Below, piece after piece: positions 56,608 to 64,000 of a DNA stretch of 64,000 bases. The stretch comes from Fibrobacter sp. (GTDB lineage: Bacteria > Fibrobacterota > Fibrobacteria > Fibrobacterales > Fibrobacteraceae): assembly GCF_017545445.1 (NCBI RefSeq), contig NZ_JAFWOM010000078.1, positions 1 to 64,000 of the forward strand, written 5' to 3'. How positions within the stretch are numbered: the first letter of the stretch is position 1; every line of letters starts with the position of its first letter. Both the position numbers and the translations under genes were made by a program. Under the pieces are notes generated by a model. The model did no database searches. It had not been told where the DNA came from and saw only the letters and a list, made by a program, of their open reading frames with translations.

Positions 56608-59600
56608 TTATCGAACAGTCACCCTTTGCGTTCTATTGCCGATTTTCAGCAAATAGTTGCCAGACCTTGGAACTGCCACATTGAAATTCGCTGACGCGAC
56701 TCGGTCTTGCATCAAGACTTTACCCTGCATGTCGAAGAGTGCATAAGAGGCTCCGACCTTGGCATTTGCTACCTGCAAATTGCGACCAAGAACAACCACA
56801 GAGAACTTCGGAACGGCCGTCACGATAAGAGCATCAGACTTTTTACTTGACGAAGACTTGACCGAGCTAGATGAACTCTTAGCCTTGGAACTTGAAGAAG
56901 CCTTTGTAGAGCTACTACTCTTTGCCGCCGAGCTAGAAGAAGCAGGTTTGCTACTAGAACTAGACTTGATTACACTGGAACTAGAGTTCACAACGCTAGA
57001 GCTTGATTTTGCAACCGAGCTGCTACTTGTAACTACGGAACTAGAACTCTTTGCAGAACTCGAACTGGACTTGACAACAGAGCTGCTTGACCGTTTTACG
57101 GAGCTGGAAGAAGCAACGGAACTAGACGAAGCCACACTAGAACTAGAGCTATTTGCCGAACTACTGCTTGCAATCACAGAACTAGAGGAAACGATAACAG
57201 AGCTAGACGAAATTGACTTAGTGCTGGAACTAGACTCTAAAGAACTACTATATGGCATTTCAGACGAGCTACTTGATACAGCCTCGGAGCTACCAGAAAT
57301 AACCTCAGACGAACTGCTGGATGTGATTAGTGCGTACAAAGCAGAAACAGTCATATCCTCTGAAACAATTTGTTTTCCGTCAAAAACATCCCCATTTTCT
57401 TTAACCCAGGAAACAAATTGATAGCCATCGGCAGGGTCTTGATTTTTGGGTATCGAAACTCGACCTTTGTTATTGGAATATTCGTAAGCATATCTATAAA
57501 AATTTGTAGCACCGTCATCATCAAAGGTTACTTTATATATGGGTAAATTTTCATCATCTGCAAAAATAGGATAGCCATCCTTACGGCTCCACATTTTTGA
57601 ATGTTCCTGTGTTCCCGCAGCAGTGTTCAAAATCCACGCGAATCGGTCACTTTGCATATCGGCAGTAGAAAGTCCACCCACATTTATTGTATCAGCCGAA
57701 TCAATCGTAGCAATAGGGACACTGAGATTTTTGATTTTTGAATCATAATAGACATTATTGATTTGAACAATTTTATTTTTACCTTTATCAGCTTGACCAA
57801 ACAATGCACCATAATATGTGTAAATTTTTTTTCCTCCCGATGCATAACCAGTAACAGAATCTGCTATACTATAAACGTTTCGTATGAAAGTTGTGCTGTC
57901 GCCCTTAACGAGTCCAGCAACGCCTCCTAACCAAATTCCGTTATTGCAACTTTGGGGATTTATTGTTAAATGGTTTGTTGCGTATACATCAGCTAAACTA
58001 TAATTATCTATAATTTTAATATTTCCAGAGGCATACCCAACTATACCTCCAGCATAAATATAGCTAGCACAATTCATATCAGAATAAGCTTTTTTTGCTT
58101 TTTGGAGCATTTCGGAATATGCGTTCACATGCCCCTTATTGATACTTTTACTGATGTTACTGTTTGAAGCAGATGCAGAGATTCCCCCGGCATAAACATT
58201 AATTTTGTCGTCGCAAATATGTGCAACAGTTTTAAGCTCAAGGGGGGTGTATTGCACATACGCAGTGACATTTCCATTATTGGTACAATTTTTTATACTA
58301 GTGCCACTACCAATTCCTGAAGCCTTATTAGAGATATTTATATCAGAACAATAGCATTCACTACTACCACAATGATTATAATTCGTCCCAGTGTGTTTAT
58401 TTTTACAAATTACATTCCCGTTATTTGTACAATTTTCAATAAGCTCGGCAGAACCTATTCCCATTGCGATCGATCCAGCAGAAATCGCCCCATTGTTTAT
58501 GCAGTTTTCGATAACTCTCGCACTACCAATTCCGTAAGCAGAAGAGCCGATTATTGAATCATTATTTATACTGTTTTTTATCAATCCTTTGCCTCCAGCA
58601 ATGCCTCCTGCCCAAGTTCCACTTACTACTATTCTCGTTCTAGTTGGGTTAACAACACCATTATTAATGCAATTATCTATGATTGAGTTGGAATCAAGAG
58701 TTCCAGCAATTCCGGCACTCCCAGAAATAAAAGCATTGTTCACACTATTCAAGATTTGTACAGATTCCCCTAAACGGATGATTCCGCTACCACCATCAAC
58801 AACTCCTTCATTTTTGCAATTGTCAATTATTGTAAAACTCGCAAAGTAGGCTATACCTCCTGCTGTCAGACCAACCGAACGAAGAGTACCTTTATTTGTA
58901 CAATTGATGATAGATGTTGAAGCTTTTACATAGCCGGCGATTCCACCAATATAGTTACTACCATACAATTGATAGCCACCGCGTTTCAAATCATAGGTGT
59001 AACTCGTATCTGTAATATCGACATTGTTTTCGCAATTTTCTATAACCAATCCATTTTCGACATACCCCACAATTCCACCAATGTAACTTTTATAAGAGGA
59101 AATCGACGATATTTTTGGTTCTATTTTACCTGATGAAAAAACTTTTTTTATGGAACCCGAATTAAAACCCACGATTCCTCCGATTTTTCCGAAACCAAAG
59201 CCAACACAACCTTCAAATGAAGCATCTTCAATATAACCTTTATTACGTCCAACCAATCCGCCTAAGTTTCCTGCAGCATTAAAAGTTCCCTTGAATGAAA
59301 CGTTTTCAACGAGCCCTGTGCTGACTCCGATTACACCGCCAATATTTGTGCTGTTTTTTGACAACAATTCATTATTTGATGTATTGTATGTAGTAAAGCC
59401 TATGTTTAAATAAGCATTCTCAATATTCAAATTTTTTACAACACCATTATCGCCCAAGTTTCCAAACAATCCTATACAAATTGAATCCGATTGTCTTACG
59501 GAAATAATCTTATGTTCTTCGTGGATATATAGTCCCCGAATCTTATGATTTTTTCCATCAAAAATGCCGTTATAAGCTTTTGTTAAGCTATCACCGATAG

Positions 59601-59865
59601 GCTTCCAACTTGTTGCTTTGCTAGTCGAAGTCAGAGAATCTTCCCATAACACAATATCGTTGGACAATTGTGCGTTGATTTCTGTTTTTCCAGAATTAAC
59701 TTGTTCAGCAAACCAAGCAAGTTCTTCAGGTGTTGAAAGCAGGTAGAATGTTTTGCCGTCAATCTTCGTCCTTAATTCAGGTTCCTTAATTTCTCCAGTC
59801 CAGTTGGCAAAGGCACATGTTGTTACAAACAACAATAACGCAATGACCGTCGTATGCTTACACAT
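56608..59865 (-). CDS. GLUG-repeat surface protein with polyserine linker
   Basis: This 1085-residue protein has a signal peptide (about 1-21), a long region of about 20-30-residue repeats (GLUG-like: NIGGVIGVSTGLVENVSFKG, IENCINNGAISAGS and so on, about 80-720), an InlB B-repeat-like domain (YKVTFDDDGATNFYRYAYEYS, about 775-850), a polyserine linker (about 850-1010) and a C-terminal sorting-like domain ending GNYLLKIGNRTQRVTVR. These are hallmarks of Fibrobacter exported surface proteins and suggest adhesion. It is third in an operon with an FRG gene, 12 nt downstream of a small gene. Confidence 0.8.
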   Translation of the reverse strand: MCKHTTVIALLLFVTTCAFANWTGEIKEPELRTKIDGKTFYLLSTPEELAWFAEQVNSGKTEINAQLSNDIVLWEDSLTSTSKATSWKPIGDSLTKAYNGIFDGKNHKIRGLYIHEEHKIISVRQSDSICIGLFGNLGDNGVVKNLNIENAYLNIGFTTYNTSNNELLSKNSTNIGGVIGVSTGLVENVSFKGTFNAAGNLGGLVGRNKGYIEDASFEGCVGFGFGKIGGIVGFNSGSIKKVFSSGKIEPKISSISSYKSYIGGIVGYVENGLVIENCENNVDITDTSYTYDLKRGGYQLYGSNYIGGIAGYVKASTSIINCTNKGTLRSVGLTAGGIAYFASFTIIDNCKNEGVVDGGSGIIRLGESVQILNSVNNAFISGSAGIAGTLDSNSIIDNCINNGVVNPTRTRIVVSGTWAGGIAGGKGLIKNSINNDSIIGSSAYGIGSARVIENCINNGAISAGSIAMGIGSAELIENCTNNGNVICKNKHTGTNYNHCGSSECYCSDINISNKASGIGSGTSIKNCTNNGNVTAYVQYTPLELKTVAHICDDKINVYAGGISASASNSNISKSINKGHVNAYSEMLQKAKKAYSDMNCASYIYAGGIVGYASGNIKIIDNYSLADVYATNHLTINPQSCNNGIWLGGVAGLVKGDSTTFIRNVYSIADSVTGYASGGKKIYTYYGALFGQADKGKNKIVQINNVYYDSKIKNLSVPIATIDSADTINVGGLSTADMQSDRFAWILNTAAGTQEHSKMWSRKDGYPIFADDENLPIYKVTFDDDGATNFYRYAYEYSNNKGRVSIPKNQDPADGYQFVSWVKENGDVFDGKQIVSEDMTVSALYALITSSSSSEVISGSSEAVSSSSSEMPYSSSLESSSSTKSISSSSVIVSSSSVIASSSSANSSSSSVASSSSVASSSSVKRSSSSVVKSSSSSAKSSSSVVTSSSSVAKSSSSVVNSSSSVIKSSSSSKPASSSSAAKSSSSTKASSSSKAKSSSSSVKSSSSKKSDALIVTAVPKFSVVVLGRNLQVANAKVGASYALFDMQGKVLMQDRVASANFNVAVPRSGNYLLKIGNRTQRVTVR

Positions 59866-59877
59866 GGGCAAGCTCCT

Positions 59878-60186
59878 CTAAATTAAAGACATTTTTGTCA
59901 AAGTAAGGGAATCATTTTCTGACGGCTTGTTAAAAACAAGTTTGACTTTCGAATGATTTGTTTTGGCAGAAATCAGCAAAAGCAATCCGTTCTGCACATT
60001 GTCTTTCGACTGACTGAAAATTTTATCCGATAAAAGGCTCACTACAGGTGCATTCGACGAATCTTCCTGCCATAAAATATTATAAGTTTTGCCGCCCTTT
60101 TCAAGGCAATACCCTTCTGTTCCGTGAACGGAAAAACTTCCATCCGAATTGATTGTTTCTATGTAACATTCTATTTCGTATTTCAT
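59878..60186 (-). CDS. Small protein between FRG and GLUG genes
   Basis: The 102-residue product from ATG 60186 overlaps the FRG stop by 4 nt. It contains strand-rich segments (YEIECYIETINSDGSFSVHG, LLLLISAKTNHSKVKLVFN). No family is recognised. Its translational coupling suggests it is a partner of the FRG protein, perhaps an antitoxin-like or binding subunit. Confidence 0.55.
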   Translation of the reverse strand: MKYEIECYIETINSDGSFSVHGTEGYCLEKGGKTYNILWQEDSSNAPVVSLLSDKIFSQSKDNVQNGLLLLISAKTNHSKVKLVFNKPSENDSLTLTKMSLI

Positions 60187-61106
60187 ACGACCTCCAAAAA
60201 ATCTTTTGAATCCAAAAATTGACGAGACCCCTTCCAATCCGGGTAAACAATGTCAATCGTGAGTCCAAGCATTTTAAGTTCTTTCAGTAAATTCTTTTTG
60301 GCTTTAGCAGGAATAAACATTTTCCGCCGAATCATTCCGTCAGTTTCATCCTTCCATTGGGCTAGGTGAAGCTTATCTCCATCTATTCCGTAAATTAGAA
60401 ACGCACCCTGTTGTGCTCTGATTCTTGGGTTACTGAGTAACGGATGCACACAGAAAATGCTTTCCATGTCCTTCTTTTTTATCCATTCCATAAAATAGGG
60501 TTTTTCGGATCTTATTTCATGAATCAGATGCTTAATCTTCCAATTGGAGTTGAACAACTTCCGATCATGTTCTTCGTCAGCGGGAATTCCTCTGATGTCC
60601 AAGTTGCCACTATCACAAACTGCAATATTCGCAAGAATACTCACTCTATCAGCGTGGTAATTCAAAATCATTTTTTCAGGAACTTCATAGACATAAACAA
60701 CTCCATCCTTACGACCTTGTTTTTCTTCGCTCATGCCGTAATCAGGATCATTATAACAGGCAAAGAAAACCGCTTGCAAGGCACTTGTCGTAATATCCAT
60801 AATCCGAGTAGGAATTTGATAATGTTGCATCAACACCAATTTTTCGAACGTGGATTTACAACTCGCAAATTCATCAGGAAGGCGTCGTTCTGTTTCTCGG
60901 AATAATTGAGTTTCTCTTTTTAGGCGACCACCTCTTCCAATGCTTGGCGTTGCACCTGTAATTCCATAATCTTCCGGTTCGCCACGATAATAGTAGCGGA
61001 CGTTTGATCTATGACCATCCAACCCTCCACTTTCTATGCACTTGAGGTTTTCAACTAAATCAGCTATTGTGTTAATAGGATTCATAAAAAAGGGACTCGT
61101 TCTCAT
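60183..61106 (-). CDS. FRG-domain protein
   Basis: This 307-residue protein has the FRG motif (RYYYRGEPEDYGITGATPSIGRGGRLKRETQLFRE, about 35-70) and MQHYQIPTRIMDITTSALQAVFFACY, the second conserved block. FRG domains occur in toxin- and defence-related genes and may have a nuclease-like fold; no biochemical function is established. Two starts are possible, ATG 61106 and ATG 61085. It leads the FRG-small protein-GLUG operon. Confidence 0.8.
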   Translation of the reverse strand: MRTSPFFMNPINTIADLVENLKCIESGGLDGHRSNVRYYYRGEPEDYGITGATPSIGRGGRLKRETQLFRETERRLPDEFASCKSTFEKLVLMQHYQIPTRIMDITTSALQAVFFACYNDPDYGMSEEKQGRKDGVVYVYEVPEKMILNYHADRVSILANIAVCDSGNLDIRGIPADEEHDRKLFNSNWKIKHLIHEIRSEKPYFMEWIKKKDMESIFCVHPLLSNPRIRAQQGAFLIYGIDGDKLHLAQWKDETDGMIRRKMFIPAKAKKNLLKELKMLGLTIDIVYPDWKGSRQFLDSKDFLEVV

Positions 61107-61273
61107 TATCGTAAAGAAATGGAAAATTTCTTATAAGCGCTCACTAAATGTAAAAAACTCAAAAACATTGTCAAGTATTTTTATAAGTTCGTTCTTTTGA
61201 ACGCATAAAAATGTCGATTTCAGGTCAAATTCTGCATATTTATAGAAAAAGACGTAATTCCGAGTCCCAAAAG

Positions 61274-61347
61274 TGAAAACTTTTGCTAAAATCATAAAAA
61301 GTTTTCACTATACTGAAAACTTTTGTTATTTTTATAAAAAGTGTTCA
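61274..61347. repeat. Tandem 34-bp inverted-repeat units (operator-like)
   Basis: Unit 1 is 61274-61307 and unit 2 is 61314-61347, 40 bp apart. Each starts TGAAAACTTTTG and ends AAAAAGT-TTTCA or AAAAAGTGTTCA, so each is itself an inverted repeat. They lie directly before the ATG at 61363. Confidence 0.7.
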
Positions 61348-61362
61348 GTAGAAGGCTTATCC

Positions 61363-62541
61363 ATGATTCAACGAGAGCAGTACATCGCCCCAATCCGAGA
61401 TTTTTACGACAGCGATCTCATTAAAATCATCACCGGCATACGTCGATGCGGCAAATCCGTTGTCTTGGAGCAAATCTCCAAGGAAATTCGCAAAAAAAGC
61501 GAAAACATCATCTATCTCAATTTTGAAAATCGGGAAGTATCTTCAAAAATATCGACTTGCGACGAATTGCTTAGCCACGTGTCGCAAAAAAGAGGTTCGG
61601 GCTTATGCTACTTGTTCCTTGACGAAATCCAAAACGTAAAGGACTGGCCCGATGCCTGCAAAACTCTCCGCCTGCAAGACTGTTCCGTTTTTATAACAGG
61701 CTCCAATTCCAAACTTCTTTCTAAAGAATTCACTAAAGAACTGAGCGGCCGTTACGTTTCTTTCAGAATAAGACCGTTCGTATTCAAAGAAATCAAAGAG
61801 TACCTCACGCAATTGGGTAAAACTGCATCCATCACCGACTACTTGATTTATGGAGGTTTTCCCAAACGCTTCGAATGCAATTCCGAAGCTGCAACTCGCA
61901 ACTACCTAAATGACCTTGATCAGACAATAGTCATTAACGACATCATTAACCGATACAAGATTCGCAAGCAAGAACTATTTACAAAACTAGCTAATTACGT
62001 TCTCATTTCGAACTCACGAATACATTCCGCGAAGTCCATATACAATTACATTAAGGGACAATTCAACGAATGTTCTGTCAACACCGTAACCAAATATTTA
62101 AACTACCTTAAAGAAGCATACGCAATCAGCACCGTCAAGCAGTATTCCTCAAAAGCTAAGAGAGAGCTTAACTTTTTCGAAAAAATCTATGACGAAGACG
62201 TAGCATTCAATTCCATTCGCGTGTCAGATGGCATATATGACTTGACCCACAACTTGGAAAATATCATCTATAACGAACTTTTATATAGAGGGTATTCATT
62301 AAGCGTATTTTCGGGAAAACAAGAAATAGACTTTTGTGCACAAAAAAACTTGAAGAAATACTTTATACAAGCCGCCTATTCTGTTGCAGAACGCTCCACA
62401 TACGATCGCGAAATGGGTGCATTTGCAGATCTCGATAACGCACACGCAAAAATTCTTATTACCAACGATGACATTGATTACTCAACAAGTACCGTTAGAC
62501 ACATTAAGTTGAAAGACTTTTTAGAAATGGACGATTTATAA
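61363..62541 (+). CDS. DUF4143-type AAA ATPase
   Basis: This 392-residue protein has Walker A GIRRCGKS at about 26-33 (preceded by IKIIT), Walker B CYLFLDEIQN, an SNSKLLSKE sensor, FKEIKEY and YLIYGGFPK. These define the AAA_14/DUF4143 group found in many gut bacteria. ATG 61363 is chosen over GTG 61273 because the longer frame covers the operator-like repeats. The function is unknown. Confidence 0.85.
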   Translation: MIQREQYIAPIRDFYDSDLIKIITGIRRCGKSVVLEQISKEIRKKSENIIYLNFENREVSSKISTCDELLSHVSQKRGSGLCYLFLDEIQNVKDWPDACKTLRLQDCSVFITGSNSKLLSKEFTKELSGRYVSFRIRPFVFKEIKEYLTQLGKTASITDYLIYGGFPKRFECNSEAATRNYLNDLDQTIVINDIINRYKIRKQELFTKLANYVLISNSRIHSAKSIYNYIKGQFNECSVNTVTKYLNYLKEAYAISTVKQYSSKAKRELNFFEKIYDEDVAFNSIRVSDGIYDLTHNLENIIYNELLYRGYSLSVFSGKQEIDFCAQKNLKKYFIQAAYSVAERSTYDREMGAFADLDNAHAKILITNDDIDYSTSTVRHIKLKDFLEMDDL

Positions 62542-62552
62542 GGAGGGCACAA

Positions 62553-63095
62553 ATGCCAGAAGAAATGATAGACATTTTGAATAGCGACGGGACTCCGGCA
62601 GGGTATTCCCGAGGCAGAAACGAAGTCCACGCGAAAGGTCTTTGGCACCGTACCGTCCACATCTGGGCGTTCGACACCAAGGGCAGAATTCTATTCCAGC
62701 TTAGGAGCCACCTCAAGGAAAACAACCCCAACCTGCTTGACACCAGCTGCGCGGGGCACATCAGTGCAGGCGACGAAAGCCGCAACGCCGCCATCCGTGA
62801 GCTCCGCGAAGAGATGGGAGTCAAAAAACGCATCGAAGACCTCGAATACCTTTTTGAAGCAACTCACGAGAACGTCCTGAACGACGGAACATACTTCGAC
62901 AATGAATATTACGACACGTACAAGATAACCCTTAACGACGAGGAATCGGAACATCTTGTTCCGCAGCCGGGCGAAGTTGATGACTTTGTTTGGATGACAC
63001 GCGAAGAATTTCTTGAAAAACACGCAAAAAATCCTGAAAAGTTCGTAGATCACCCCAAAGATTATGGATGGATACAGTCAATACAACATACATAA
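62553..63095 (+). CDS. Nudix hydrolase (Idi-like)
   Basis: The 180-residue protein contains the Nudix box GHISAGDESRNAAIRELREEMGV (G-x5-E-x7-REUxEExGU) with all key residues, and the KGLWHRTVHIWAFDT entry strand of the YfcD/Idi-like group. It probably cleaves a nucleoside diphosphate derivative; isopentenyl diphosphate isomerase is not supported because the Idi-specific Cys/His residues are not seen. It lies 11 nt after the DUF4143 gene and may be co-transcribed. Confidence 0.85.
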   Translation: MPEEMIDILNSDGTPAGYSRGRNEVHAKGLWHRTVHIWAFDTKGRILFQLRSHLKENNPNLLDTSCAGHISAGDESRNAAIRELREEMGVKKRIEDLEYLFEATHENVLNDGTYFDNEYYDTYKITLNDEESEHLVPQPGEVDDFVWMTREEFLEKHAKNPEKFVDHPKDYGWIQSIQHT

Positions 63096-63194
63096 AAATA
63101 AGTTTAAAATAGTTTAGCAATTCCAATATTTTATATAAATTGTTTAAGGGTGTGTGGATTTTTAATTCGGGAGTACACTCGGAGGGATGGAATC

Positions 63195-64000
63195 ATGAAG
63201 TACAAAAACACAGCCTTAGTTGTAGAAGGCGGCGGTTTACGCGGGTCTTATTCCGGCGGCATTCTCGACATCCTCGCCGACAAGGAAATCAAGTTTGGCG
63301 GCGCCGCAGGCACTTCCGCGGGCGCAACACATTTGTGCAGTTTTCTTTCTGGGCAAATCGGGCGCAATTTCCGCATAGACACAATCCATTCTAAAAGTTC
63401 ACGCTACATGAGCTTCAAGAACCTGCTTTTTACAGGCGACTATTTCGCATTCGACTATTGCTACAAACAGGTTCCATATAAAATTGACCCCTTCGAATTT
63501 GACAAGTTCACCGAGCAATGCCAAGAAACCGAATTTCGCGTTTGCATGACAGATATCGAAACTGGCCGTGCCGTATATCCGCGAATTACGGATTACCGCA
63601 ACGAAGATGAGATGAACTATATCCGAGCCTCGGCAAGCCTCCCGCTTTTGAGTAAAATCGTCGAAATACACGACAAAAAATACCTCGATGGAGGAGTTGC
63701 CGATAGCATTCCTTTCGAACCAATGTTCAAGAACGGCTTTGAACGTGCCGTTGTCATCCTTACGCGTCCACTCGGCTATCGCAAAAAACTGTGCAAAGCA
63801 CTCCCGCTCATCAAGTTCGCGTTCCGCAATCATCCAAAATTTGTCGAAGCCGTCGCCACGCGTCATATCCGTTACAACCGAGCGCTAGACAATCTTGCAA
63901 AACTAGAATCCGAAGGCAAAGTGTTCATTTTCCGCCCAAGCCAGCTCATCAAAATTTCCGATATCGAGAGAAATAAGAAGAAAATCGCCCAGCTTTACGA
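63195..64000 (+). CDS. Cytoplasmic patatin-like phospholipase (cut by window end)
   Basis: At least 268 residues of a patatin of the YjjU/RssA-like type are present: VVEGGGLRGSYSGG (oxyanion hole), GTSAGAT with the nucleophile Ser, and YLDGGVADSIPF with the catalytic Asp. There is no signal peptide. GGAGGG lies 12 nt before ATG 63195. The stop codon is beyond the window. It is unrelated in layout to the secreted patatin at the left edge. Confidence 0.85.
   Translation, partial: MKYKNTALVVEGGGLRGSYSGGILDILADKEIKFGGAAGTSAGATHLCSFLSGQIGRNFRIDTIHSKSSRYMSFKNLLFTGDYFAFDYCYKQVPYKIDPFEFDKFTEQCQETEFRVCMTDIETGRAVYPRITDYRNEDEMNYIRASASLPLLSKIVEIHDKKYLDGGVADSIPFEPMFKNGFERAVVILTRPLGYRKKLCKALPLIKFAFRNHPKFVEAVATRHIRYNRALDNLAKLESEGKVFIFRPSQLIKISDIERNKKKIAQLY

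Overview
The window looks like chromosomal DNA of Fibrobacter or a close relative (phylum Fibrobacterota). Signs of this are a FISUMP (F. succinogenes major paralogous) domain protein, a TIGR02147-family regulator, a secreted protein with a long polyserine linker, many short lipoproteins without close families, a type III glutamine synthetase and no mobile-element genes. Intergenic regions carry interspersed repeats of the 'TCATCC...GGATCC' type.

Left part (1-7.3 kb): repeats, then a tightly overlapping leftward operon: a small membrane protein, an ABC-2 exporter ATPase (interrupted by an in-frame amber codon), its permease, two degenerate PilT/PilB-like ATPases and a patatin domain fused to a predicted outer-membrane barrel.

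Centre-left (7.5-30.4 kb) is the most interesting part: a sulfur-assimilation island built around a nitrogenase-like enzyme. It holds a NifB-type radical SAM protein with a NifX-like partner, a SAM-dependent methyltransferase, a cystathionine lyase/synthase pair (reverse transsulfuration), a porin plus SsuABC-like importer, nitrogenase-like K, D and H subunits (all P-cluster cysteines kept, NifEN absent), a MalY/PatB C-S lyase, a LysR regulator (frameshifted here) and a DUF4418/ABC/SSS transport block. I infer that the Nif-like enzyme is a methylthio-alkane-reductase (Mar) type system that frees methanethiol for methionine and cysteine synthesis. Two regulatory layers can be read in the DNA. 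One is a 19-bp palindrome, TTATAR-N7-YTATAA, which has the architecture of the streptococcal MtaR MET-box; it occurs before nifB-like, nflH, malY-like, the DUF4418 operon, the transsulfuration operon (weak) and metY at 44.8 kb. The other is cysteine-codon leader peptides (ending CC..C, CCCRC, or starting MCC), two of which are followed by textbook terminator/antiterminator pairs. Most of the island (9.2-30.4 kb) is bracketed by a perfect 110-bp inverted repeat.

Centre (30.6-44.4 kb): type III glutamine synthetase divergent from a sigma54 activator; a secreted FGE-like protein lying between exact 38-bp direct repeats; a cobalamin riboswitch, BtuB-like TonB receptor and beta-propeller lipoprotein (BtuG-like); a LemA pair; a DMT exporter; and a radical SAM/SPASM protein followed by a Pro/Lys-rich cysteine-free protein that may be its substrate.

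Right part (44.8-64 kb): O-acetylhomoserine sulfhydrylase (metY), a lipoprotein with three repeated domains plus TIGR02147 regulator, small envelope proteins, BASS and AspT-type transporters, adenosine deaminase, a FISUMP protein, a 1.1-kaa GLUG/polyserine surface protein co-transcribed with an FRG-domain gene, a DUF4143 ATPase behind a tandem operator-like repeat, a Nudix hydrolase and the start of a cytoplasmic patatin. No tRNA, rRNA, CRISPR array or complete insertion sequence was seen.
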